A DNA stretch of 16,557 bases from Mycobacterium sp. (GTDB lineage Bacteria > Actinomycetota > Actinomycetes > Mycobacteriales > Mycobacteriaceae). The stretch's first letter is position 1. The number at the start of each line of letters is the position of its first letter. Of this stretch, positions 1-5,928 are shown one piece after another. The notes beneath the pieces are model-generated. The model was not told where the DNA came from and did no database searches. It saw only the letters and a program-made list of their open reading frames with translations. Made by a program: the position numbers and the translations under genes. Location of the stretch: assembly GCA_023264755.1 (NCBI GenBank), contig JAHFVB010000032.1:1-16557 (forward strand), read 5' to 3'.

Positions 1-524
1 ACGAACGTCAGCAGGAAGTCGGCGTCGTGGGCGCCCGACGTCCAGACCTTCTGACCGTTGACCACGAAGTGATCGCCGTCGCGGACCGCGCGAGTCCGAA
101 GCGACGCCAAGTCCGAACCCGCACTGGGCTCGCTCATTCCGAGCGACGCGGTGCGCTCGCCCTTGAGCACCGGCACCGCCCACTGCTGCTTCTGTTCGTC
201 GGTGCCGAAGGTCAGCAGCGAGGCCGCGATGATGTTGACGCCCTGCGGATTGAAGCTGTGGTAGATGCGCCGCTTGCAGAGCTCTTCGAGGTGGACGTAG
301 GTCTGTAGCACCGTCGCATTGCGCCCGCCGAATTCCGGCGGTTGTGCGGGCAGCAGCCAGCCGTTGTCGAACAGCAGGCGCTGCCAATCGCGCGCCCACT
401 GCGGCATGTGCGACACCGAGCGCGGCCGCTCCAAGGTCTCGGCCGCCGAGGGCAGGTGCTCGTCGAGGAAGGCCGAGAACTCCGCGCGGAAGTCCTCGAC
501 GTCGGCATCGAAGGTCAGTTGCAC
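1..524 (-). CDS. Acyl-CoA dehydrogenase, N-terminal part (cut by left edge)
   Basis: About 174 residues are visible on the minus strand, starting with GTG at 524 and running off the window. The sequence has the acyl-CoA dehydrogenase N-terminal helical domain followed by the start of the middle beta domain. The typical FAD/substrate segment reads LGMSEPSAGSDLASL, followed by VNGQKVWTSGAHDADF, which matches the family's NGxKxW(I/T)S motif. This family oxidises acyl-CoA to trans-2-enoyl-CoA with FAD. The start overlaps the stop of the upstream dehydrogenase by one base (TAGTG), with a purine-rich AGGAG just before it, so translation is probably coupled. Mycobacterial side-by-side acyl-CoA dehydrogenases often form alpha2beta2 heterotetramers, as in the steroid side-chain enzymes; that this pair does so is inference. 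The C-terminal catalytic region lies outside the window. Confidence 0.93.
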   Translation of the reverse strand, partial: MQLTFDADVEDFRAEFSAFLDEHLPSAAETLERPRSVSHMPQWARDWQRLLFDNGWLLPAQPPEFGGRNATVLQTYVHLEELCKRRIYHSFNPQGVNIIAASLLTFGTDEQKQQWAVPVLKGERTASLGMSEPSAGSDLASLRTRAVRDGDHFVVNGQKVWTSGAHDADFLLTF

Positions 525-1516
525 TAGCTCTCCTCGTATTCCTCGGCGATCAACGCGCGGTGCTCCGCCGCACCGCCCAGCATCAGTTCCCCCGCCTTGG
601 CGCGTTTGAGCGCGAACTGCAGGTCGTTCTCCCAGGTGAAGCCCATCGCCCCGAAGCTCTGAAGGCCGTGCCGGAACACCAGCGCCTGGCACTCACCCGC
701 GGACGCCTTCGCCATGGCCGCGGCGATCCGCCGCCGCGGGTCGTCCGCGGCGATGGTGAGCGCGGCGAAGTAGCACAGCGCGCGGGCGCGTTCGATGGCG
801 ACGTACATGTCGGCCGCCTTGTGCTGGATGGCTTGGAAGGATCCGATCGGCACGCCGAACTGATGACGGCCCTTCGCGTGTTCGAGCGCCAGGTCCAGGA
901 TCCGCTGGCAGGCCCCGACCATGGTGATCGCCAGGCCCATCAGGGCGACGTGGCGAGCGCGTTCGGGGTCGACGGGCAGGCGGTCGGTGTCGGCGACGCG
1001 GACTCCGAGGAATGACACCTCTGCGACGTGCAACACCGGGTCGAAGACGTCCACGCGCCGGCTCGTCACCTCGGCGGCGTCGATCAGGAAGACGCCCGCG
1101 GCCGTCACCACCGCGAGCCGCTCTGCCCGGTCTCCGTCGAGCACGAATCGGCTGGTCCCGTCGAGCACCCATCCTGCGGCGTCCCGGTGCGCGCCGACTC
1201 CGTCGTACACGGCCGTCCCCGAGCGCAGCGGGTCGAAGCGCTCACCGACGAGCGGAGCGAATTGGGACATCGTCGCCAGGTATGGCGTGGGGTCGGTGGC
1301 CCGCCCCAACTCCTCGAGCACGATCGCAAGCTCGACGGCATTCTCCGGATCCGCCAACTCGGTCCAGCCGGCGTCGGCGTAGACCTTCCAGAGCGGCAGC
1401 GGGTCGACTCCGTCCTCGGCGACGCTGCGTACCAGTGCCGCCGGACACTGCTTGGCCACGGCGTCGCGCACCGTCTCCTGCCATAACCGCTGATCAGCAT
1501 CGAACTCGAGCAGCAC
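524..1516 (-). CDS. Acyl-CoA dehydrogenase, short-form subunit (330 aa)
   Basis: A 330-residue acyl-CoA dehydrogenase family protein, shorter than the usual 380-400 residues. The GTG start at 1516 follows GAGGGAG at a good distance. The C-terminal FAD-binding helices are clear: GRHQFGVPIGSFQAIQHKAAD near residues 215-236, then FGAMGFTWENDL near residue 290 and the final GGAAEHRALIAEEY. The middle domain is divergent and lacks an obvious (S/T)EPxxGSD motif, which the adjacent coupled partner has. This division of labour resembles heteromeric mycobacterial FadE pairs, in which one subunit supplies most of one active site. It is the first gene of a minus-strand operon read from the control region at 1517-1797. 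The acyl-CoA substrate cannot be told from sequence, but bulky CoA esters are typical of heteromeric pairs. Confidence 0.92.
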   Translation of the reverse strand: MLLEFDADQRLWQETVRDAVAKQCPAALVRSVAEDGVDPLPLWKVYADAGWTELADPENAVELAIVLEELGRATDPTPYLATMSQFAPLVGERFDPLRSGTAVYDGVGAHRDAAGWVLDGTSRFVLDGDRAERLAVVTAAGVFLIDAAEVTSRRVDVFDPVLHVAEVSFLGVRVADTDRLPVDPERARHVALMGLAITMVGACQRILDLALEHAKGRHQFGVPIGSFQAIQHKAADMYVAIERARALCYFAALTIAADDPRRRIAAAMAKASAGECQALVFRHGLQSFGAMGFTWENDLQFALKRAKAGELMLGGAAEHRALIAEEYEES

Positions 1517-1548
1517 TCGATCGCTCCCTCACCCGTCGTCCAGCTCAA

Positions 1549-1577
1549 GAGAATAACATTCTCATTAATGAAGTACC
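1549..1577 (+). promoter_or_regulatory. Operator-like motif, copy 1
   Basis: A perfect 6-3-6 inverted repeat, GAGAAT-AAC-ATTCTC (1549-1563), is followed by ATTAATGAAGTACC. It overlaps the likely -10 (TATTCT) of the minus-strand acyl-CoA dehydrogenase promoter, so a bound repressor would block that promoter. Copy 2 is at 1672-1700 and matches at 22 of 29 positions. A looser copy is at 15135-15163. The binding protein is unknown; the TetR regulator at 15275 is the only regulator in view. Confidence 0.6.
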
Positions 1578-1671
1578 GGTTCTCGGAATAATGCCATCGG
1601 ACTTTACCTCCCGGCCACCGTGCAACTGACCAGCACACACGCTCACCAGGGTCGACCCAGTCAAACTGGTG

Positions 1672-1700
1672 GAGAACAATGTTCTTGCTAATGAAGAACC
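1672..1700 (+). promoter_or_regulatory. Operator-like motif, copy 2
   Basis: GAGAAC-AAT-GTTCTT, containing a perfect AGAAC-N3-GTTCT inverted repeat at 1673-1685, is followed by GCTAATGAAGAACC. It has the same layout and orientation as copy 1. All but one of the seven differences between the copies are transitions. It covers the -35 region (TTGCTA at 1685-1690) of the plus-strand promoter with its -10 at 1707-1712, a classic position for repression. Confidence 0.6.
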
Positions 1701-1712
1701 AGGATCTACACT
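1685..1712 (+). promoter_or_regulatory. Candidate promoter of the amidohydrolase operon
   Basis: A TACACT hexamer (1707-1712) fits the mycobacterial TANNNT -10 pattern. It lies 16 bases downstream of TTGCTA (1685-1690), which could serve as a weak -35. Transcription would start near 1719, leaving a leader of about 80 bases that includes the 10-bp tandem repeat. Confidence 0.4.
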
Positions 1713-1748
1713 GGGGTTTGGTTCCGGCGGCGTCGTCGGCTGGAACCT

Positions 1749-1788
1749 AGACCTACCCAGACCCACCTAGACCTACCAAGACCTGAGG
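1749..1788 (+). repeat. 10-bp tandem repeat (4 units) in the amidohydrolase leader
   Basis: Four consecutive 10-bp units, AGACCTACCC, AGACCCACCT, AGACCTACCA and AGACCTGAGG, sit directly upstream of the start at 1798. The last unit contributes the GAGG of the probable ribosome-binding site. Copy number could vary by slippage. Confidence 0.8.
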
Positions 1789-1797
1789 ACGGATTCG

Positions 1798-2910
1798 GTG
1801 AGAGAACTTCGCGACGAGGCGGGCACCGGGTGGAACACCCCCGTCATCGACGCCAGCGTGCACATCTTCACCGAGTCCAACAAGGACCTCCGTCAGAACT
1901 TCATGCGGGAACCGTTCCGTAGTCGCGGCTTCCCCGACTACGAGATGGACTGGTACGGCGCCCCCGGCGGCGAGTACGTCCGGGGCAGCGAGGGACCCGA
2001 CCGGCAGTATCCGGGCTCCGATCCAGACCTGGTGGCCGAGGAACTGTTCACCAAGCGCGGCGTCGACATCGCGATCCTGCATCCGATGACGCGCGGCATC
2101 ATGCCGGACCGGCATCTGGGTACCGCCATCGCGGCGGCGCACAACGACATGATGGTGACGCGCTGGCTGGAGCATCCCGAGCACGGCGACAAGTTCCGCG
2201 GCACCATCCGGGTCAATCCCGACGACGTATCCGGCGCACTGCGGGAGCTCGAGAAGTACAAGGACCATCCGCGCGTCGTGCAGCTGGGCATCCCGTTGCA
2301 GTCGCGCGAGCTCTACGGCAAGCCGCAGTTCTGGCCGTTGTGGGACGCCGCCGCCGAAGCCGGGCTGCCGGTGGCAGTGCACATCGAGGTCGGCGCGGGA
2401 ATCGCCTTCCCGCCCACGCCGTCGGGTAAGACCCGCACCTACGAGCAGTACCTGTCCTTCATGTCGCTGAACTACCTCTATCACCTGATGAACATGATCG
2501 CCGAGGGTGTCTTCGAGCGGACCCCGGAGCTCAAGTTCGTCTGGGCCGACGGTGCGGCCGACATGCTGACACCGTTCATCTGGCGGATGGACTGCTTCGG
2601 GCGTCCACATCTGGAACAGACGCCGTGGGCCCCCAAGATGCCCAGCGCCTACCTACCCGGTCACGTCTACTTCGTCCAGGGCGGCTTCGACGGACCGGGT
2701 GACACCGAGTTCGCCGGCGAGTGGTTCGGCTTCACCGGCAAGGACGACATGACGATGTTCGGCTCGAGCTACCCGCACTGGGACTGCAACGAGCTGAACG
2801 TGCCCGCCAGCTACTCGACCGAACAGCGCGACAAGTTGTGCTGGCGCAATGCCGCCGAGCTGTACGGGATCGAAAGTCCAGTCATTCCGTCCGCCCTTGG
2901 GGCACAGTAA
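1798..2910 (+). CDS. Amidohydrolase-2 family protein, probably metal-ligand-deficient
   Basis: A 370-residue TIM-barrel protein of the amidohydrolase-2 family (COG2159; ACMSD-like decarboxylases and hydrolases). The GTG start follows GAGGA. Recognisable landmarks are VIDASVHIF near residue 20, PVAVHIEVG (His195) and the C-terminal FGSSYPHWD (321-329). In the family the metal is held by an (H/D)xH pair, a middle His and a C-terminal Asp. Here the first ligand is Ser20 rather than Asp or His, and the usual Asp of SDYPH is Ser324; only His22 and His195 remain. The next gene, separated by 20 bases, is a homologue that keeps all four. This protein may therefore be a non-catalytic partner subunit or may have altered chemistry (inference). 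It is the first gene of a plus-strand operon under the control region at 1517-1797. Confidence 0.88.
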   Translation: MRELRDEAGTGWNTPVIDASVHIFTESNKDLRQNFMREPFRSRGFPDYEMDWYGAPGGEYVRGSEGPDRQYPGSDPDLVAEELFTKRGVDIAILHPMTRGIMPDRHLGTAIAAAHNDMMVTRWLEHPEHGDKFRGTIRVNPDDVSGALRELEKYKDHPRVVQLGIPLQSRELYGKPQFWPLWDAAAEAGLPVAVHIEVGAGIAFPPTPSGKTRTYEQYLSFMSLNYLYHLMNMIAEGVFERTPELKFVWADGAADMLTPFIWRMDCFGRPHLEQTPWAPKMPSAYLPGHVYFVQGGFDGPGDTEFAGEWFGFTGKDDMTMFGSSYPHWDCNELNVPASYSTEQRDKLCWRNAAELYGIESPVIPSALGAQ

Positions 2911-2930
2911 GAGTTGGCGAGGAGGCCATC

Positions 2931-4073
2931 ATGACAGTGACAGCCAATCCACGAGTGCCCGCGGCCGAGCGCATCGCCGTGCGGTGCGTCGACTCCGACG
3001 TCCATCCCATGCCGCGCAGAGGCGAACTGGTCGGATACATCCCGGAGCCGTGGCGCAGCAAGTACTTCACCAACCACGCCGTCGGCGACCAGATCTACTA
3101 TGACGCGCCGGATTACGCACATTCGTACGCCATGCGAGTCGACAGCTTCCCGCCCGACGGTGAGTTCGCATGCAGCGACCCGGACATGGCCTTGCGGCAA
3201 CTCATCATGGAGGCGGGGTCCGACATCGCCATCCTGGAGCCCACTCACGGTGAGTCGCGACTGGCCGAGGCCACGTCGGCCTACTGCACGGCGACCAATT
3301 CCTGGCTGGCCAACCACTGGCTGGACGATCACAACAACTGGCATCAGCGGTGGCGCGGATCCATCTGCGTGGCGATCGAGGACCCGGTCGGCACCGTGGC
3401 CGAGATCGAGAAGTGGGCCGAGCACCCCTACATGGTGCAGATCCTGATCAAGGCGGAGCCACGCCCCTCCTGGGGTGACCCGAAGTACGATCCGATCTGG
3501 GCTGCGGCCACCAAGTACGACCTACCGATCAGCTGCCACCTGTCCCGCGGAGTCTACGAAACGCTGCCCATCCCGCCGGTCGGACTGCCGAGCTACAACC
3601 ACGACTTCATGGTCACCTATTCGTTGTTGGCGGCCAACCAGGTGATGAGCTTGATCTTCGATGGCACGTTCGACCGCCACCCCACCTTGAAGATCGTGTT
3701 CATCGAGCACGCGTTCACGTGGATCCTGCCCCTGATGTGGCGGATGGACTCCATCTACGCCAAGCGCAAGTCGTGGCTGGACATCAAGCGCAAGCCGTCG
3801 GAGTACGTCAAGGACCACATCAAGTTCACCACCCAGCCGTTGGACTACCCCGAGGACAAGACGGAGTTGACCCGCGCGTTCGAGTGGATGGAGTGCGACA
3901 AGATCCTGCTCTACAGCAGCGATTACCCGCACTGGACGTTCGACGATCCGCGCTGGCTGGTCAAGCACCTGCCCGAATACGCCCGGGAGAACATCATGTT
4001 CCGCAACGGCCTGGCCACCTACGGGCTGCCGGACACGGTGCCGGTGCTCGAGGGTCAGGTCCGGGTGTTCTGA
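2931..4073 (+). CDS. Amidohydrolase-2 family enzyme (metal ligands intact)
   Basis: A 380-residue ACMSD-like amidohydrolase-2 protein. The ATG at 2931 is chosen because GAGGAGG precedes it by an ideal distance; the open frame extends further upstream but overlaps the preceding gene. The full set of putative metal ligands is visible: Asp23 and His25 in VDSDVHP, His203 in SCHLSRG and Asp331 in SSDYPHW. Another candidate active-site residue is His260 in FIEHAFTW. Members decarboxylate, hydrate or hydrolyse small carboxylates and ring compounds, so the exact reaction is unknown. It is homologous to the preceding protein throughout (the WRMD and YPHW stretches align), suggesting an old duplication and perhaps a heteromer. 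A Rieske protein follows through a bridging mini-ORF. Confidence 0.9.
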   Translation: MTVTANPRVPAAERIAVRCVDSDVHPMPRRGELVGYIPEPWRSKYFTNHAVGDQIYYDAPDYAHSYAMRVDSFPPDGEFACSDPDMALRQLIMEAGSDIAILEPTHGESRLAEATSAYCTATNSWLANHWLDDHNNWHQRWRGSICVAIEDPVGTVAEIEKWAEHPYMVQILIKAEPRPSWGDPKYDPIWAAATKYDLPISCHLSRGVYETLPIPPVGLPSYNHDFMVTYSLLAANQVMSLIFDGTFDRHPTLKIVFIEHAFTWILPLMWRMDSIYAKRKSWLDIKRKPSEYVKDHIKFTTQPLDYPEDKTELTRAFEWMECDKILLYSSDYPHWTFDDPRWLVKHLPEYARENIMFRNGLATYGLPDTVPVLEGQVRVF

Positions 4074-4114
4074 TGCCGAGGGCAGGAACGAAGCGACCAG
4101 GGGATCCCCGCTAG
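4073..4114 (+). other. Bridging mini-ORF (13 codons, MPRAGTKRPGDPR)
   Basis: The ATG overlaps the amidohydrolase stop by one base (TGATG), and the TAG stop overlaps the GTG start of the Rieske gene by one base (TAGTG). A ribosome could pass through it without leaving the mRNA. It has no visible ribosome-binding site of its own. The peptide is short and basic and may be functionless; its value may be translational relay. Two other junctions in the window have a similar arrangement. Confidence 0.4.
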
Positions 4115-4506
4115 TGGCATCCGATCTCAACCCGCCCCGACTCGCTCAGGGGCGCGAGCACGTCGTCGCCACCGTCGACGAGATCCCTCCCGGCACACAC
4201 AAGTTGGTGCCCATCGGTAGGCACGGCGTCGGCGTCTACAACGTCAACGGCACCTTCTACGCCATTGCCAACTACTGCCCGCACGAGGGTGGCCCACTGT
4301 GTGCGGGTCGCGCGCGCGGTCGGAACGTCGTCGACGACGACGTGCCCGGGAACGCGGTGATGGTCCGCGATCAGGAGTTCATCTTCTGCCCTTGGCACCA
4401 ATGGGGATTCGAACTCGCGACCGGAACGACGGCGGTCAAGCCGGAGTGGAGCATCCGTACCTATCCCGTCCGAGTCGTCGGTACCGACGTACTCGTGATG
4501 GCCTGA
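4114..4506 (+). CDS. Small Rieske [2Fe-2S] ferredoxin-like protein
   Basis: A 130-residue Rieske-fold protein with the two cluster-binding loops Cys55-Pro-His57 (NYCPHEGGPLC) and Cys92-Pro-Trp-His95 (FCPWHQWGFEL). The 34 residues between His57 and Cys92 are about twice the spacing of ordinary Rieske ferredoxins (roughly 15-18), so the loop carries an insertion that includes acidic VVDDDVPGN and an extra Cys63. Such proteins carry electrons to oxygenases or act as accessory domains. No oxygenase alpha subunit is seen nearby, so the partner may be the amidohydrolases or an enzyme elsewhere. The GTG at 4114 is chosen because it overlaps the mini-ORF stop and gives a normal N-terminus. It lacks transmembrane segments and is therefore cytosolic. 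Confidence 0.9.
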   Translation: MASDLNPPRLAQGREHVVATVDEIPPGTHKLVPIGRHGVGVYNVNGTFYAIANYCPHEGGPLCAGRARGRNVVDDDVPGNAVMVRDQEFIFCPWHQWGFELATGTTAVKPEWSIRTYPVRVVGTDVLVMA

Positions 4507-4522
4507 CGAGAGACCAAATCAG

Positions 4523-5404
4523 TTGACTACGCCCACGGCACAGAAGATCGAAGTCAACGGCGGCAACGTCGTCTACGAAATCCTCGGCGATACCGGGGAT
4601 TTCATCGTGCTTACCCCGGGTGGGCGATTCAGCAAGGACATCCCCGGCCTCAGACCACTCGCCGCGGCGCTCGTCGAAGGCGGCTATCGGGTGCTGCTGT
4701 GGGACCGGCCGAACTGCGGAGCGTCGGACGTTCAGTTCTGGGGTCAGAGCGAATCCCACATGCGCGCCGAGACCCTGGCGCAGCTCGTCACCAAGCTTGA
4801 CATCGGGCCGTGCATCATCGCGGGAGGCTCTGGCGGAGCCAGGGATTCGATGATCACCGCGATTCTGCACCCCGAACTGGTCACCAAGCTGGTGGTGTGG
4901 AACATCGTCGGCGGGGTGTATGGCTCGTTCGTACTCGGCGGGCACTACATCGTGCCGAGCATCCTGGCGGTGCGCGGCCTGGGCATCAAGGGCCTGCTGA
5001 ACGTCGGCGAGTGGAAGGAGCGCATCGAAGCGAACCCGGCGAATCGCGAGCGCCTCCTGGCGCTCGACGCCGACGAGTTCCTGAAGGTCATGCTGCGCTG
5101 GCTCAATGCGTTCGTGTCCAAACCCGGCCAGACCATTCCCGGGGTCCCGGACGAGCAGTTCGACGAGATCAAGGTTCCGACCCTGATCATCCGCGGCGGT
5201 GAGAACGACTGGGACCATCCGAAGCGGACCTCCCTGGAGGTGAGCTGCCTGATCAAGGGTTCCGAGCTCATCGACCCGCCGTGGCCGGAGGACGCCTGGG
5301 AGCGCGCGGGCGAGAAGATGGCCGCGAGCGGCGGCAAGGACTTCTGCCTGTTCGACACCTGGGTCCAGGCTGCACCGCCGATCCTGGAATTCCTGGGCCG
5401 ATGA
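4523..5404 (+). CDS. Alpha/beta hydrolase-fold protein without obvious catalytic His
   Basis: A 293-residue alpha/beta hydrolase. The TTG start at 4523 follows GACGAGAGA; no better start lies nearby. The oxyanion-side segment is VLTPGGRFS instead of HGxxxS, then VLLWDRPNCGASD, the nucleophile elbow GGSGGARDS (Ser103), and LIIRGGENDWDHP with acid candidate Asp229. The usual C-terminal aGH motif is replaced by PPWPEDAW near residues 252-259, and no His occurs after His232, so the canonical triad looks incomplete. Possible roles are C-C bond hydrolase, esterase with relocated base, or cofactor-free oxygenase-like chemistry (inference). It ends the amidohydrolase/Rieske operon and converges on the 5410-5892 gene with only five bases between. 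Confidence 0.88.
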   Translation: MTTPTAQKIEVNGGNVVYEILGDTGDFIVLTPGGRFSKDIPGLRPLAAALVEGGYRVLLWDRPNCGASDVQFWGQSESHMRAETLAQLVTKLDIGPCIIAGGSGGARDSMITAILHPELVTKLVVWNIVGGVYGSFVLGGHYIVPSILAVRGLGIKGLLNVGEWKERIEANPANRERLLALDADEFLKVMLRWLNAFVSKPGQTIPGVPDEQFDEIKVPTLIIRGGENDWDHPKRTSLEVSCLIKGSELIDPPWPEDAWERAGEKMAASGGKDFCLFDTWVQAAPPILEFLGR

Positions 5405-5409
5405 GCGGT

Positions 5410-5892
5410 TCAGCTTGGGCGAATGTGGACCTCGCAGTTCAGCGCCGCCTCCAGCGCGGTGTGCACGCGGCTCTCCGAGACTCGCGCCAGGTCGGCCTTG
5501 CGAAGCGTGACGTGGACGACGTCCCAGCCCTCGTCGCCCGCGACGCGTTCGACCTCGCCGTGCAGGCCCATCCCGGCCAGCACGCCGTACGCATCGTCGT
5601 CGGTACCCCTGCTCACGTAGGTCAGCACCCCGACCTCCGGTGTCACGCCGAACGCCCCGAAGGCCTTGGCGCACAACTGGACAGCCCGCCGCGAGAGCTC
5701 GTCCGGGTCGTCACCTGCGATCAGTACCTCGACCTGCCTGCGACTGCCGGGCAGGGCGGCCAGGTCGGCTTCGACGACCTCGGCTCCCGCCGTGGCGACC
5801 AAGTCCGCCAGCGCCGTCATGCCCTGCCCCAGTTGGGTGGCCGTGAGCCGGGCCGTCGGATCGACGTCTACCCGCACCACCGCAGTTCTCAT
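5410..5892 (-). CDS. Conserved-looking protein of unknown function (160 aa)
   Basis: I do not recognise the family. The 160-residue product has no membrane segment and no cysteine cluster; its only cysteines are in LCAKAFG and LNCEVHI. It alternates strand-like stretches (TAVVRVDVD, QVEVLIAGD, VGVLTYVS, WDVVHVTLR) with helices, suggesting a compact alpha/beta cytosolic protein. The ATG at 5892 has no ribosome-binding site, but TAGGCT (5900-5905, minus strand) sits seven bases upstream, which fits a leaderless mRNA. It is inverted relative to the operons on both sides. The reading-frame composition and regular amphipathic pattern argue that it is a real gene rather than an antisense shadow. 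Its presence here may reflect insertion between two catabolic modules. Confidence 0.72.
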   Translation of the reverse strand: MRTAVVRVDVDPTARLTATQLGQGMTALADLVATAGAEVVEADLAALPGSRRQVEVLIAGDDPDELSRRAVQLCAKAFGAFGVTPEVGVLTYVSRGTDDDAYGVLAGMGLHGEVERVAGDEGWDVVHVTLRKADLARVSESRVHTALEAALNCEVHIRPS

Positions 5893-5899
5893 GCCCGCC

Positions 5900-5905
5900 A
5901 GCCTA
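5900..5905 (-). promoter_or_regulatory. -10 element of a leaderless promoter
   Basis: On the minus strand TAGGCT matches TANNNT and ends seven bases before the ATG at 5892. No Shine-Dalgarno sequence is present, so the message probably begins at the start codon. Confidence 0.45.
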
Positions 5906-5928
5906 TCTGCGGGTAGGAAGGGGCCAGC

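Larger units (their letters stand above)
1517..1797. promoter_or_regulatory. Divergent control region between fadE pair and amidohydrolase operon
   Basis: This 281-bp gap is clearly richer in A+T than the flanking genes and separates divergent operons. It holds two related operator-like palindromes (1549-1577 and 1672-1700), a TACACT -10 candidate at 1707-1712 for the plus strand, an AGAATA (TATTCT on the minus strand) -10 candidate at 1550-1555 for the minus strand, and four 10-bp tandem units at 1749-1788. Each palindrome lies over or beside one of the two candidate promoters. The two sites could therefore regulate both directions. Confidence 0.7.

Noticed and set aside
1673..1685. KstR operator (TnnAACnnGTTnnA)
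   Set aside because: AAC and GTT are three bases apart rather than two, and the flanking T/A bases do not fit, so the site resembles but does not match the KstR consensus.
2721..2930. Longer N-terminus for the second amidohydrolase
   Set aside because: It would overlap the first amidohydrolase by 190 bases. ATG at 2931 has a strong GAGGAGG and starts the family-typical sequence.
4436..5674. 412-codon open frame on the minus strand
   Set aside because: It is antisense to the alpha/beta hydrolase, whose nucleophile-elbow motif is unmistakable; the minus product is rich in Arg and has no recognisable fold.
5281..5916. Plus-strand open frame opposite the 160-residue minus-strand gene
   Set aside because: It begins inside the alpha/beta hydrolase and lacks a ribosome-binding site. 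The minus-strand product has a more protein-like composition and a well-placed -10 box.
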